A stretch of 64,000 bases of DNA, taken from contig JAFXPK010000004.1 in assembly GCA_017527905.1 (NCBI GenBank), forward strand, positions 1-64,000. The letters are read 5' to 3'. The position numbers and the translations under genes are program-made. This document shows positions 52,101-56,400 of the stretch, piece by piece; within the stretch, counting starts at the first letter, position 1, and every line of letters starts with the position of its first letter. The stretch is from Paludibacteraceae bacterium. Its GTDB lineage: Bacteria; Bacteroidota; Bacteroidia; Bacteroidales; Paludibacteraceae. The notes under the pieces were generated by a model. It was not told where the DNA came from. It was given only the letters and a program-made list of their open reading frames with translations, and made no database searches.

Positions 52101-53163
52101 TGTAGCAATACACATATGGAATTCCGTTCACGACGGTTGTTTTAGTGTTATGAAACAAACGTTTACAATTTGTACAGACAGGAAGTTCCAATAGACAGTC
52201 ATGTACCCACACTTCAATGGTGACGGTGTCACCGATGTTCTCTCTTAAGTCATAAACGTTGGTTGTCCAGTCTTTGTAGCGAGATGGTTTTGAGTTCCTG
52301 TCGTAGTTGTTACACTCTTTTTCTATGATTCCCAAGTCCAATTGGGCGTTGTTCAAACTAGCTTCATATTCACTGCAGACAGGCTTGACGATGTTGCCTG
52401 TCCCATTCTTTTTCAAAGTGACGGAAACGGATGTGGTAGGACGTTCGTCCGCCACGTGGGCACCGTCTTGATTTGGATTGGAAGGGTCATCAGGATCCTC
52501 CAGGAACGCAGCGAATTGGACGGTGAGGAGTGTGCTGTTCTCTTTGACAATGAAGGAATATGCCATTTTCTCCGCCATGGCGCGTCGGTAATATCCGTTG
52601 GGTTCATAGCTGGAATAGCCAATCTCTGTATCTCCTGTGCTTCCGATCCTCACTACATTTTGTCCAGGTTCTGACTTCAAAGGTTTGGTGTAAAACGGGG
52701 TTCTGTTTTCGCAATTAGCTGTGTTGTAGACACTTGGGTCGAGTGTTCTGTTTGTTATGACGGTGAATTCTCCTTTTGGCTGTGTACCTGATCTGGGGTA
52801 ATTTCCTCTGTTGTCTGGCAGGGTGTATGTGAGATCAACGTTGTATCGAACCCATCCGTCCTTGTCCTCGTCTCCATATCCTCCTGTCGCCCGGTCTCTC
52901 TCGTAAAATTGTTTGGAGATTTTGTTCACGATTTGTTCCGCATCGAAGTTCTCCGCTCCATAGAAACCGTAATATCTTTTCCAAACATTGAGTTGGTCGT
53001 CCGTAAAGTTTCCAGAGAAGCTGGCTGCCCCATTCTCGAAACTTAGGTTCGGGGTGTCCTGATTGATTGCCGCCCAAACAGAATGGCATATACAGGTGTT
53101 CACCAACAGGATGGTAAATAATATTCTTACACACTTCATATACATCGACTTTGTTCCTTTCAT
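28174..53163 (-). CDS. giant T9SS type B-exported Ig/PKD-repeat surface protein (8,329 aa)
   Basis: One uninterrupted 25-kb frame encodes an 8,329-residue protein. It has a signal peptide (residues ~1-31; M1, M7 and M9 are all possible starts, M9 giving the most ordinary one). A unique N-terminal region runs to about residue 600. About ninety tandem Ig/PKD-like domains of ~70-90 residues follow to ~8,235. The end is the gliding-motility-associated type B T9SS domain (DFWAPNAFTPNNDGENDVF ... GTVTLIR). Each domain has an 'IC-x-G' strand, a Y-x-W core, a T-x-Y-x-V strand and a 'GTDxxGC' turn. Expected function is a surface fibre or adhesin; the ligand is unknown. A second paralogous giant gene lies upstream, but a terminator separates them. 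Confidence 0.96.
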   Translation of the reverse strand: MKGTKSMYMKCVRILFTILLVNTCICHSVWAAINQDTPNLSFENGAASFSGNFTDDQLNVWKRYYGFYGAENFDAEQIVNKISKQFYERDRATGGYGDEDKDGWVRYNVDLTYTLPDNRGNYPRSGTQPKGEFTVITNRTLDPSVYNTANCENRTPFYTKPLKSEPGQNVVRIGSTGDTEIGYSSYEPNGYYRRAMAEKMAYSFIVKENSTLLTVQFAAFLEDPDDPSNPNQDGAHVADERPTTSVSVTLKKNGTGNIVKPVCSEYEASLNNAQLDLGIIEKECNNYDRNSKPSRYKDWTTNVYDLRENIGDTVTIEVWVHDCLLELPVCTNCKRLFHNTKTTVVNGIPYVYCYKQKRIIDNIDGIAGNRQWSNVATAYGTPQSVGCGGSYPAKIKPTAGGHRAYCYFTACTKKMEMLVDNCPENDKITITAPTGFTFYNWYTGEGVSLQTDPNYPNIAYVDRAAIQENMDYICAMSGDDEDCSQIYGIVQLAKEPLGAKFSKNISCDNEVSFVNESFIKPIKQQSGDTIEPDTITKYVWTCTDGHNITYQKTTYEAGKDSTPTYVLEYNQQNKGRYTVTLDIYTKKGCHASYTEEISVSPREEISIDGVTDVCLGESTTLQISNYNDPENEYNWYTVEGGNKTNIQSGVGYNASLLNLTPTGTMHIYVDILQDENGYKCHYNKEFDVTTKPIPTINASGTGHNTYMDRRPKQVDICEAENANLTASETTHLGISKWTWSDLKNTANNTVSPQDTTLYYISAEANNGCVTKDSIQVNVMKKPDLAIVGGDEICVNDPITLRATGAGDGEQQKKSYMWYSVSNDQERLINATDTTSAGSMVDSLTIKHKHASRIGSDDYLYRLYGTNEHGCSSYIDKQVVVREKPSPIIPDLAPVCKGDNVTISIYGGDEAKIEEEGTTEFHKIPYTKSIASSYDSLHVIVRNNYNSVSCQTTISKPVVKDSVPGIKITGDTEICSGGTITLQAQDTTIYPSNVYPQADYPGANTYQWTDANHTTTATMTAKPNTSTTYGVTVTNKKNCSARKEVPITVHPLPRVIVEAKNGKVCPGGTDTIRAVIVKDGDTIALTECHWYTESGAELPASSYSDISKRRNNDTIRVTGINAQTSYIVKGKDENGCEKSAQVSIYLKTPPTITIAGDTIVCNHSNISLTAAGAESYNWEKVISSATTTIGSTNPLTEEANYTQDTEIKYIVRGTKDGCEGSNTKTVHVYKEPTITIKGRKEVCYGDTAQLVASGTAAGKKYLWTGLGKDNDTVIVAPIGTSQVFQVTGYNEKNCPGTATHTITINDNPTLTIDGANPVCKGGKATNISVRNISQNGGALKNIEWRIFDKKRTGEGTVVTNPGDVVLNDTTIFFVKAQNGSDCPATAEATVIVYPEPKITVIAPPVCQGEEIVATVDGAANYRWYRWSAGNDTIFADEVNTKYTDGNYTETSQYRLGVIGYENGCPSKLKDTIIPIKAKPSFSIKGNTTYCENDVMNLQADGIDDANVKDYLWSTGDNTRNFSKNALLSMTSIKLTITNKDGCTDEREKGIIVKKKPSISILASKNAVCENDTLTMLASYEKDPQSISLNYTWGYKEKGQNDYTPYTDAYKSVVYKFEYDSIHPSVATTTTYKVTGTETHNYILTDGGNLTCVSSAEKTIVADPIPVVYITGEDSVCSGTATNLIAFNKNSNAIIQRWEWESANFAPGETHNLSYTNTGAIYAQSYFTAKAYTDKCKGEATDTINVYPDFKFTIGGDRVVCENDSFKIYAVPDANNQNKKISDYTYQWSPQGGKSDTAQGVIFETTAFSLLVTDKNGCTTQADNSILYNKLPVLTLSAGTVCENESVTINVNADSLMKQIVWKDGSITHDFAAPYTLTDHIEETISQSTTFSVKGTDKNGCVSVEEIIVVDPLIAPDLSVTGVTKACAGSNVDIIAATSTQFDVKWYKYDNSTIGEEVTATSGDISVSNGVLSLESVKEGTYDYIAVVSNGACDTKKPHKLVVAGNPSVKLLTGTNWEDLKEVEICEGNSITTKVAEPYVSGGTYTWNTSSSTDYEQTLSPDNDLTCIVTVTDGNFCTGSDTLKITVNRNPILTINGKSDGDTTICADNKHPNHSKTVNLVAGNGGGSNYRWTDPDGNSISGLTVQSSLHDSLATITVTGNTTIKLSGTSVKGCPGTTTYTINTKEYPTFDAKDTSACIGDYATVKVRPGGNADTYEWKWTENGQEKTANGTNHTEILNEALKVYQLTATKDGCTSEPKTVNVTGNAKPTLTVSGDATICFGKETTLQVGGADTYEWTRGNGLTDNGQGSATVKPNATGVHKYIVRGSYNEAHGGCYKDTTISVNVIASPNFIVKGDKTICAGSKLTLSAEDKSNSNQAVTFTWKWKDNGTDKTATGTEIEPTFTNNGTTDITVVITVVATNANGCSESVEHQVTVKPSPEFTTPEIIVCEGTDKTVTIPNVTSVYWKFDQKTTGPSRTLPFNLIDQYKTSGFEIIGYKNGCGKEDVITVGEIKPKPSITFATEGINANGANNAGKICLGTQGIKITANAQGSGLVWSWNGTEGSNSYSPEPNTTGDMTYSVTVTDPVGGCSNTQQYKLTVLGNPIVRVSGDNGQNFDINGSGSICKNSPLHLQVRSDDGEGDKTYTWTTTPSHLTGSNGNTFDVAENILTANETFKIVGETPDGCKGEAVYELTVNEYPNTDITWTSKCAGENITVEINQPSEAQYDWEWTNNEQTETAINTRYVTKLLNKDTQFKVTATANGCTKKDSAIVTVIPKPEFTLTKKISICAGGTAIATATSNTAYNYSWTEGANSLSSEPASNVRTKESKITQQPSRNTKYIVEATDGICTTRDTVALSVIPQPKPSIQSIGAPCEGNTVKWIASGQQGSNYVWYVDNGNTRLKPGLNTVHVGTKDITLTVSGTDSSEVSVEITKDFPTMEIFVRELPANSTCYSELVGKKLKKENKPNIISNDTIRCKEDGRKTINVSGAKVFRWMDENGTVYATGSSYSEALTSTKTYYVEGVDGNCIDTAEITVWVNDLPTIGIDAIGGKRTSHDTTFSCVGDEVSLVAQTHSPAVFHAIENTSGRDFDFAWDNNTANDQTEKLDVTVSTTLSQTHRVKVRDNNTGCSNSMSYTIKGLAQPSVNISGDNAVCVGKNAKLTATSDKTITQYVWDVKKNGSTNNVNTTIDGNKITINGVDTTDTQTPYIVVVTVTDETGCTNKSDDVIVTNKPNPKADIPDTVVCKGEFATLRIGRNSEADYYIWPNGSQGGSQWIGDKVITNNDTTYHYKAVLNECEKEGTVKVTNLDLPTIKTQILNADNIDITNNPVVCSNKNDITIIANYQHANGNPSLFTWEWKHDAQATSGQITDQPSKKTTYTVTLTDAMKCKSQAHVTVGINIPEKITIEGPSAICENMEGTYTLSGITSANGSNPYTAWLSDQTKNNATMTLDNDHVTISDIKGNVELHVAGTDVNGCECEEESIAITMTPKPKILATTTPGNIVCSGTDVRMSASVEPGISVKWEGLDAGYLDNNQKMTNTTGADQNHTFKVTATTTNGCVNDTNIIITVHPLPTITVSSKDVCYGTDDSIEASSNASIYKWEGENIDGDNDKEIVHIKGIKSDANYKVTVTDGNNCKKDTTVKVSVHSNPIVGISREMDGTDDKEICKGATLTLTERNSGNDIIQEWYYIGNNAYGSAGSGKTIRPTIVQDSTFRVVVTKDYSLNGTTLSCKDSADYTITKKDAPVFKVNPDTVCYGTIAKLTIDSDETGVSYNWEWKTNAESTYSNDNKQLGGSTLTIPNVTNRYNVHVTGTKENCPKDTTVEVLTHTLPAIANFTPVSICIGQDTAFAPVVTFDQTYNNGNTANIYSWKANKDANSIVSPYDADGTVHISPKQTGERIYTLTVTDKNGCVNDKTAQLTVSAKPKITITGETYVCPNTTTTLTVENSGDIKDVKWYKTSDENDANATPIGTEKTFRPVITKDTSFLVVVNKGYTDGVHCEEKKTVSVKVKQLPIITANGNKEICYGADTRITLIGNSGGTYNWLGGTTVGHESDTTLKPLTTTSYEVEAITFNGCRDTVEFDITVKDLPTVLINNKKEGEATICLGDSVILTRSGDATEFQWSNRSKEETYSPKPNTNTNYWLVGTKDGCKDTAKFNVKIMALPIVETKDDIYECEGNDIILEVKDPLNDYKYTWYKGDLDAQNRLGENAQYPISKITASATYIVEAEELHKISANEQLRCHSTATQKVIVKERPGISFSAASEVCEGDYTTITATSPSATFQWRGIDSHNSSVNVQINSDTTFYVTATKNNCDKLDSTTIKVLKLPQVTASVNSKFNDDTICYNSQAELTVTASGGNGSYTYAWDKHNIDGATNAQTVRSLPLTNTMSTYKFPVKVTDEKGCVGKGTANVNVKPLPAITINGDKNICEGQSKNYTSVVVNGSNPNQYQWIEGNSEVAGATASSYTVTMDNNVSEKTIKVKVTTNRECENTSAPFTIHKWEKPNLTIIGDTLLCQGESTTIRVSGAGSDASKYKWNGNGLSSNTPGLAQTLKPESNIASINQFPYTIEGTDKNGCVNELQFDIHVFARPKVLIEPANSDICEKDHISLTARTEITGKDIKYEWNTSASETNQAGAHSITTYPTQTTEYRVVTTDTETECTDTAFATINVHKRPILETNVPAIACQGSKINLQANHNASGSTPSSYMWDKLTSTDWENISRTSAAEISNFTSDMKVRAIAGYNVNTNLTCWDTITDIIVMRDTPRVELQWNDNICQGNVQKYSLQSGSATADYYIWPGTTNKTSISQFTESEARSTGEYTDKVKAINYYSQSMTSIQCEQTIPVQYTVNPTPEVEIDGPSFICTGDSVVLTASEKTGQALKTNLTTWEVSGTAVTTNNGKMTMKVSPKKDELYKVTLTNVFDCPATGQYILSAHTKPKVTVKGDTVYCQDSISDVYVNGNNLIYLEWENTSTHQFYKVGDSTKADLISGEQLHLRVPLTSDATFIVRAINDQSCKATGEVQLKTKPNPSVQIEGPDFVCKGNDASLIASGATSYVWEGSSDTRATYTIKGLTQKTTYEVKGTTNGCTAKATKPVDIWERPEIAIFDGNKKDTSICYGSNIILTAQKLSGTNIKKYEWQGYGDQNSIDVQPSSEQKYIVYGTDVNKCLDTAEITVKVNPLPTFEFTYPTKLCDGKSDELKASNANLAYIWGEVGDGNAQSFGNVAGNTSHQITLSDTTTYYALAKDANGCVSDTVKHRILWKPNPDIRISTDSAVCYGNPVALTAEDVVPGSIYQTTFSWLDSQRNVLKSNGNNYASDVLKGRTQFIVVGEKEGCRSEADTIIEIWNLPDVTITDAITGREDLAQACLHDEMKLVATVKNAPVKYTYKWDDRSTSEKTDNNTDTITLSPKNEGEKHIVLVTDGNGCQNRDTIAVHINELPSFDVEGVSDVCSDTTNKLYTTPTTPGYELNFNWYESKNNTESIITWEENGQTYESIDRDTIYLPIEENAVLKVQGRYTINGITCYNVQTFEVKSKETPTIKIGTNDTTICKGNAVSLVVSGNSTRYDWTNQRGESLNDKKYNDYTLLDTVWEKTTFTVEGEKEGCKKQASVTVDIYELPSIKIQSETPSICYGDNVTLTAVGDKTYSQYKWRIKGNQNILEANNNILKESPKLSTSYTVQVTEEHVGSGSAISYCENSDTFEVTVNELPTFNVDATQFVCEGENALVTATPDDANVTLTYQWDNNKDGEYVSESTHEFTTPKKGQTETYSFIVWAKDANGCKSKDSATVRTKLYPMANLEYPDSVCYGDQATLTGKNAAATYEWYTVKNTDSTLLSEHTNFTTQMTGGIKQDIQFVAKVTMQNCTMDTTFKITPWQLPNIKIERSPEFTICEAFTDTLVATGSDIPLVAPNQVYKWENNAYSYIDSFEIAPSSPTTYHLAGKDNHGCENFDSVTVNLEKRPVFQLESNPSICANDTTIGWIEVKAISSQHLKYTWRNSDGAEVQLYQSQNLSSGHASTYQSGWLPLTKDTTLFVTAKSDTDEGMKGCEEVEEITILADPYPTISVIRKVDTVCVATSAYIQVATDITSNFSWSNGSTNNYIQEIINDNDTRFRVTATSEKGGCQSHMDFKVNVWELPTIKPIDTAICYNDSIELTAVCTKTDPSTSPDKVTYRWNTLDKDGATYTTPQLTASSTFIVKVEDEHKCVSTGRANVGINPLPEFTLNLLEQICRGGDARIIGDDKDLRYNWDYNANPDNFGNVGYSRLNPYILHNVDPIGTDTTFTVWARDAHGCVSNRNVTIHVKEYPALAFRMDTNYVCYGEEKLIYASGANDGYTWTINGVTSDTKNNYFRLTDVKEEQRIQVTGVTNGCATPIDTVIHVWSLPNIEIEASKTRLCLNDSVRLHGKNGKSGEYKWIFNGSREDSTDVKVRKIGENSYSLFGKDENGCSNTGSITIQVDTLPVIHIDGNDSICVGGIADLTARGAETYVWSNMDNIAISSGKNFTPTIQSDTIYTVTGTDGNGCTGSVDIEMTAKAYPVITHHTSTGKDSVCVGNKLTIYINGAESYRWINEDNTDNYITQEFNAPKTFTIEGTTKGCVTQKEINIGLWKLPKPQLDAPEAICLNKTAEISISRNDTLTGRKDMPISVKWRHNGSTEYDITDSPSADKWYYATSTDTNGCRSIDSILVKVNPLPTDLAIDGEQAICKDSMVTLQASSQMFDIVRYAWHTQEDGSDTTEYNKHTDQIDLVVTEEATIYVTATDKNSCQYTTSHKVIAKNHPELVPNAAPYVCDGSRSTISVRGATEYIWDDGSTNSYRTVEIVSDTIFTVKGMANGCESTTDTIRIGKWQLPIISIATEGNRAFEICYGQDSLTMIAQGGVADGYIWNTRDTSAKITVSPLNTTRYEVMGTDEHGCQNKADTIVTVHPLPTISIEGDATMCQNDTITLKANIGDEGAVESYLWNTNLSGWLNTDVKKDSQYIALPITENTHFEVIVTDTFKCWNKASKDVTMKEYPKLSFPSPKPNYVCLGNTATISVEGANSYVWEDGTTQRSFITSPTKDSTYVVAGTTNGCTTIDSVTIFVKELPVITIEGDGKGEMHDSICYSDEINLTASGAGEKGMYSWNTGIMNDVLTVSPLSTTQYTVVGTDEFGCAKDTSFIVGVIPLPSFEIKGQELICQNDTNKIWIEYEDKSLTFEWGGNYEMDGDTIYPKVENNESYLVTATDPYQCSKTKSLAVKVKPYPVLEDDAVTEVCLGSPVKITVTGATDYKWTGDVVGNTFTDIPEQDTVYYVYGTTNGCTTYKEYPITILPLPVITITGKTHDLCSGQSMPLTADGAKSYIWSTGKASNRIDIRPTSTTEYIVTGTDYKGCEDTASFLVNVRPLPQISIDGDYSVCEGSDAKLFVVPGGNTSPLKTYIWKYDGNDIGDQDTIYTEIKTTQNINLRVIDIYDCEATANTTVKSKPYPNLVVPENDTVCNERTITLTVAGANAYEWQDNGYAIENDANTLTKKMDAIGSQQFKVRGTTDGCTSEWYDMNVEVVDHPIVTIEGDAEVCINDFAKLTARGVHEGTYIWSEGSQGDSIKIKPMATTTYSVIGYDKYGCEGTAEMKVNVNFPAEISIDGPKSVCSDAGDLTLTVINNSDKMLTYTWLDNNSHSAIRRDYITEPTEYRVKAEDDKKCVSYAEHTVSITKIPSITLTGNMHVCEDEQIVISAFGTATEYLWSNGTEVNQLNTLAVFNDATAQGNTSTRRFRVYGTLNGCENHVDTTVVIYKKPQLSYEGNTTLCQGEELSITGYGAKLYSWSNGVNTQTLTARPNNNTRYTLIGIGDNECRSAIDIPVTVFRQPEFSISGDRQACRGTSAKLQAEGTGITYRWGFGNDDCEDAESGNGASIFVPVVGSETQVFVRAFDVNNCTATKTTKIKTLEPPTLTCNGKTEVCAGESVNLTAQGASSYYWVMGGDTTRGMNFSFRPEENTTVNLHGTLGECSSDMDVYIHAKPAPNLTITGKDTICKGEEVELIARGALRFYWPTTGDSTNSITKRLQNSMTYTVRGIGYNECSAIVSKTVHVNQLPAVRMFVKKDGCPESETKVDLSARGAKYYTWSSEPAIMEIITSMEDSIFGAVIDQPTRIIVHGVDENNCKSTDTSYVEPVPFEPIKFQVSPGVIEHDNPIIAMNGFYPQEALWYWDPGDNSETIQRMNATYTYPHAGYRDSFIVNVRAVDKRGCEYHGDTTIYVWKDFWAPNAFTPNNDGENDVFRFLGTEFMTDFHFTIFDRSGRIVFTGDDKDAAWDGTCDGKECGWGVYGYVVNYKSTFKGLNKGGERRGTVTLIR
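28460..51357 (-). repeat. tandem Ig/PKD-like domain array of the first giant protein
   Basis: This stretch codes for roughly ninety domains. Over much of it they recur in sets of three. Module A ends in P-L-P. Module B ends in K-x-Y-P or K-x-x-P. Module C has the T-x-x-G-C turn (TNGC, KEGC, KNNC variants) and ends in W-x-L-P or a similar x-L-P. One cassette is about 225-245 residues. Most domains have one Cys in the 'IC-G' strand and one in the 'GC' turn. The domain count is estimated from length and spacing, not from a profile search. Confidence 0.85.
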
Positions 53164-53480
53164 AAGCAGTTATTTCTTAGCGGTCTACGATTGTAGTCTT
53201 TCCACTATAGTTCATTATGCTAAATTAAGTTAAAGTTTTTATTTCGCCAATAATTTCATCCGTTATTTTATTGGCATTTTCTATTTATTGTGTGCGTTTT
53301 GTGTTGTTTTTTATTTTTATTTTGCTATAGAGACATTCCGTAGTCAGAGTAGGGCGGAATGAGATGTATGTGGGATGCTGTTTTGTAAAAATAAACGACG
53401 GTTATCGAATACTCGATAGCCGTCGTTTTACGTTTGGATGATGATAGATGTGCACCTAGTGCGTCTCTATATGGAGCTTG
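53164..53480. other. non-coding gap between the two giant genes
   Basis: The 317-bp gap holds the terminator of the right-hand giant gene and must hold the promoter of the left-hand one. It is AT-rich. Two short inverted repeats are present: GCCAATAA / TTATTGGC (53246-53253 and 53268-53275) and CATTCCG / CGGAATG (53334-53340 and 53355-53361). I found no exact TAnnTTTG on the minus strand and no gene. Confidence 0.7.
53389..53431 (-). terminator. terminator of the second giant gene
   Basis: Arms AAACGACGGTTATCGA and TCGATAGCCGTCGTTT pair with one G-T wobble around a 4-base loop. On the minus strand they are followed by TTTATTTTT. The structure lies about 50 bp after the stop at 53481. Confidence 0.92.
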
Positions 53481-56400
53481 TTATCTGATCAACGTCACAG
53501 TGCCACGTCGTTCGCCTGTTTTGTTGATGCCCTTAAAGATACTCTTGTACTCGACGATGTAGCCATACACGCCCCATCCGCATTCTTCACCGTTCAGGTC
53601 ACGTCCGTCCCACTTGCCCTCTCTGCTGTCCGACTCGAAGACGATTCGTCCTGTTCTGTCGAAGACGCGCCAGTGGAATTCGGTCATGAATTCAGTGCCT
53701 AAGAACCAGAATTTGTCGTTCATGGCATCCTCGTTCGGAGAGAAGGCGTTTGGTGCCCAGAAGTCTTTCCAGACGTAGACGATGGTATCTCCCTCATAGA
53801 GACATCCCTTGTCGTCGACAGCTCTTGCCGTTATAAGGAAGGAGTCTCGAGTGCTAGGGTTCTTGAAGGTGTGTTTCACCTCACGACCTTTCCAATCTTC
53901 CGTGTCGTCATCCGTCAACCAGGTCCAATTGTTTGTCGCAGGGTAAATACCTGTCATCTCGATGGTGTTGGAGTTCTCGTCGATGACGGTTGGTGTCACG
54001 TCGAATTGGATAGGGTTGAACTGCAGAGCGTCAACCTCTATGGTGTCGTAGGATGCGCATCTGTTGTTGTCGTATGCGACGACGTAGATCTGAGTAGGTT
54101 CCGTAATGGTTGCGGAAACCTTCTTCTCGGAGTTGCTGTAGAGGTCTCCGTTCAATGGATAACTCTTCCATTCACACCAGCTGATGTTAGGCGCGTTGAC
54201 GCTGAACTCCGCAACTGTTCCGGTGCTTGGACATCCGATAAGGGTGTCGTGGATATGAATTTCCGGATTCTTGTGAACCCACAATGTGAACTCTTTCGTG
54301 TTCTTACAGTTGTTGATGGAGGTTCCGGTGATGTAGAATTTGTTCGGACCTGCTTCCATTCCGGACCTTTCCACATATCGGCCTTGCTCGATCTTGCCGG
54401 TCTTCTCTTCTACCCATACGAATTCTTCCGCACCATCGGCGATGAGTCTGGCGTTGCCGCCCTCGCAGATGATGGAATCACCGTAGATGTCCACGTTCGG
54501 AGCGACATTCGTCTCGATATAAATTTCCTCCGTGGTGACACATCCATTATCCGCTATACCTGAGAGGAGAAGTCTTGTCACTCCTGTCGGTTGGAACAAG
54601 TATGGATTTCCTTTCCTGGATGTTATACCGCCATCGGTGCTCCACGTGTACTCCTTCGCGTCTCCTTCCGCCAACAGCTCGATGGTCTCTCCCAAACAAA
54701 CTTTGGTGTCTCCGGAGTACTTCACGTATGGTGGGTTCTTCATCTTGATGGTGATGGATTTCTCCGTCTCACATCCTCTTTGATCCACACCTTTGACGAA
54801 CACATAGGTTGGGATGTCGATCTGTACGGCAATCGGTGCGCCGTTGCCACTTAAGTTCTTGTCGTAGATCGGTGTTTGGTATCCCCAATAGTAGGTCATG
54901 GCCTCTCCTGTTGCGGTCAATGTAGTGTATTCACCCCTACAAACCTCTGTCTCACCTTCGATGGTGAACTCAGGGTTCTTGTTGACCTTGACAGGTATCT
55001 TCAGCTCAGACTTACACTTGTTCTTGTCTGTTCCGATGACGGAGAATGTGGTGTCTCCGGCAGGCGGAATGGTAATCATCGTCTTGTTGCTTGAACCGTT
55101 GTTCCACAAGTAACTGTCGGCGCCATAGACGGTCAACGTTAATTGTGAGTTCTCGCAGATGATCGTGTTGCCTTGGTACGTCAGGTTCGGGTTAGGCAAT
55201 GCGTTGACTGGGATGCTGATCGGTTCAGCTGAACAACCGTTGCTGGAGCCCACCAAGACGTAAATTGCGCTGGTGGTTGGGTAATCGGTCATCAGGTTGG
55301 TCGTGGAGAGGGTGACGCCAGGCTTTTCGGAACAAGTCCATTGGTAAGTCTTGGCACCCTTAGCGTTCAACTGCAACCTGTCGCCTTGGCAAATGGTTGT
55401 CGTACCAGTCCACGTCACCTCAGGAATCTTCTGGCTGACGACGGTGTGGGTGACTGTGCTCTCACAATTGTTGGCATCTTTTGCGACGACGATGAACTTG
55501 GTCGTGGTGTTGATGACTGGTGTGATGCTAGGTGTACCAGCACCATTGCTCCAACTGAATGAGAGCTGTGAGTTGTCCGTAGGTTCCGCGGTGAGGGTAG
55601 TGGCGGTTCCTTCGCAGACCTCCGTTTCACCTTTGACGACAAACTTAGGATTTGGTTTGACAACCACTTCGTGCTCTGCCGTATTGGAACACTTGTGACT
55701 GTCGGTTCCCGTTACGTGGTAAGTCATTGTCCTTTCTGGTTGGTCGCTCAGCGTGCTGTTTCGGTAGGTGTTGTTGCCCCATGCCCAAGTGTAGGTGTTT
55801 CCACCCGTTGCGCTGAGCTTCAACTGGCTGCCTTGACATACGGTGGCAGGACCATTGATCCAGATCGTCGGCAATTCATACTTGTCGATGATGATTTCCC
55901 TTACCGTGGTACATCCGTTCTCTTCACCTGTGACTTGGTAGATGGTGCGTTCGCGGATTGTATCGGTCATCGTACCGCCTTGAGCCTTCAATGACTCTGT
56001 ACCTGACCAAGTGTATCGGGAGGCTCCGGTGACACTGATGCGTACCTCAGAACCATCGCAGACCGCAGACGGAGCTGTGTAGCTGAGGATAGGGTAGAAC
56101 TTGCGGGTGACAGTCTTCGTGGCTGAGTTCTTACATCCGTACTCATCTGTTCCTTCCACGGTGAAGGTCTTGTTCGCCGTGATGATAGGGTAGATGTGCG
56201 CACCTTGCTCGGAAGTGTTCCAGACGTAGTCTTTCGCACCGACGGCCTCTAAGTGGGTGGCGTCTCCGTTACATGTCGCGTTGTCGCCCTTGATCTTGAC
56301 ATCAGGAAGTGGATGTACCGTGATGGTGAATGTGTCTCTGTTGACGCAATTGTTCGCATCTGTACCGGTTACGGAGATAACGAGTGGTCTCGATGTCTCG

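Noticed and set aside
28549..52674. Dozens of 60-200 residue plus-strand frames opposite the first giant gene
   Set aside because: They follow the domain repeat period and have Val/Asp/Arg-rich translations that reflect the reverse complement of the repeat codons; none has a start context or known fold.
53164..53480. Co-transcription of the two giant genes as one operon
   Set aside because: A strong hairpin with a T-rich tail lies after the upstream gene, and a gap of over 300 bp follows, so separate transcripts are more likely.
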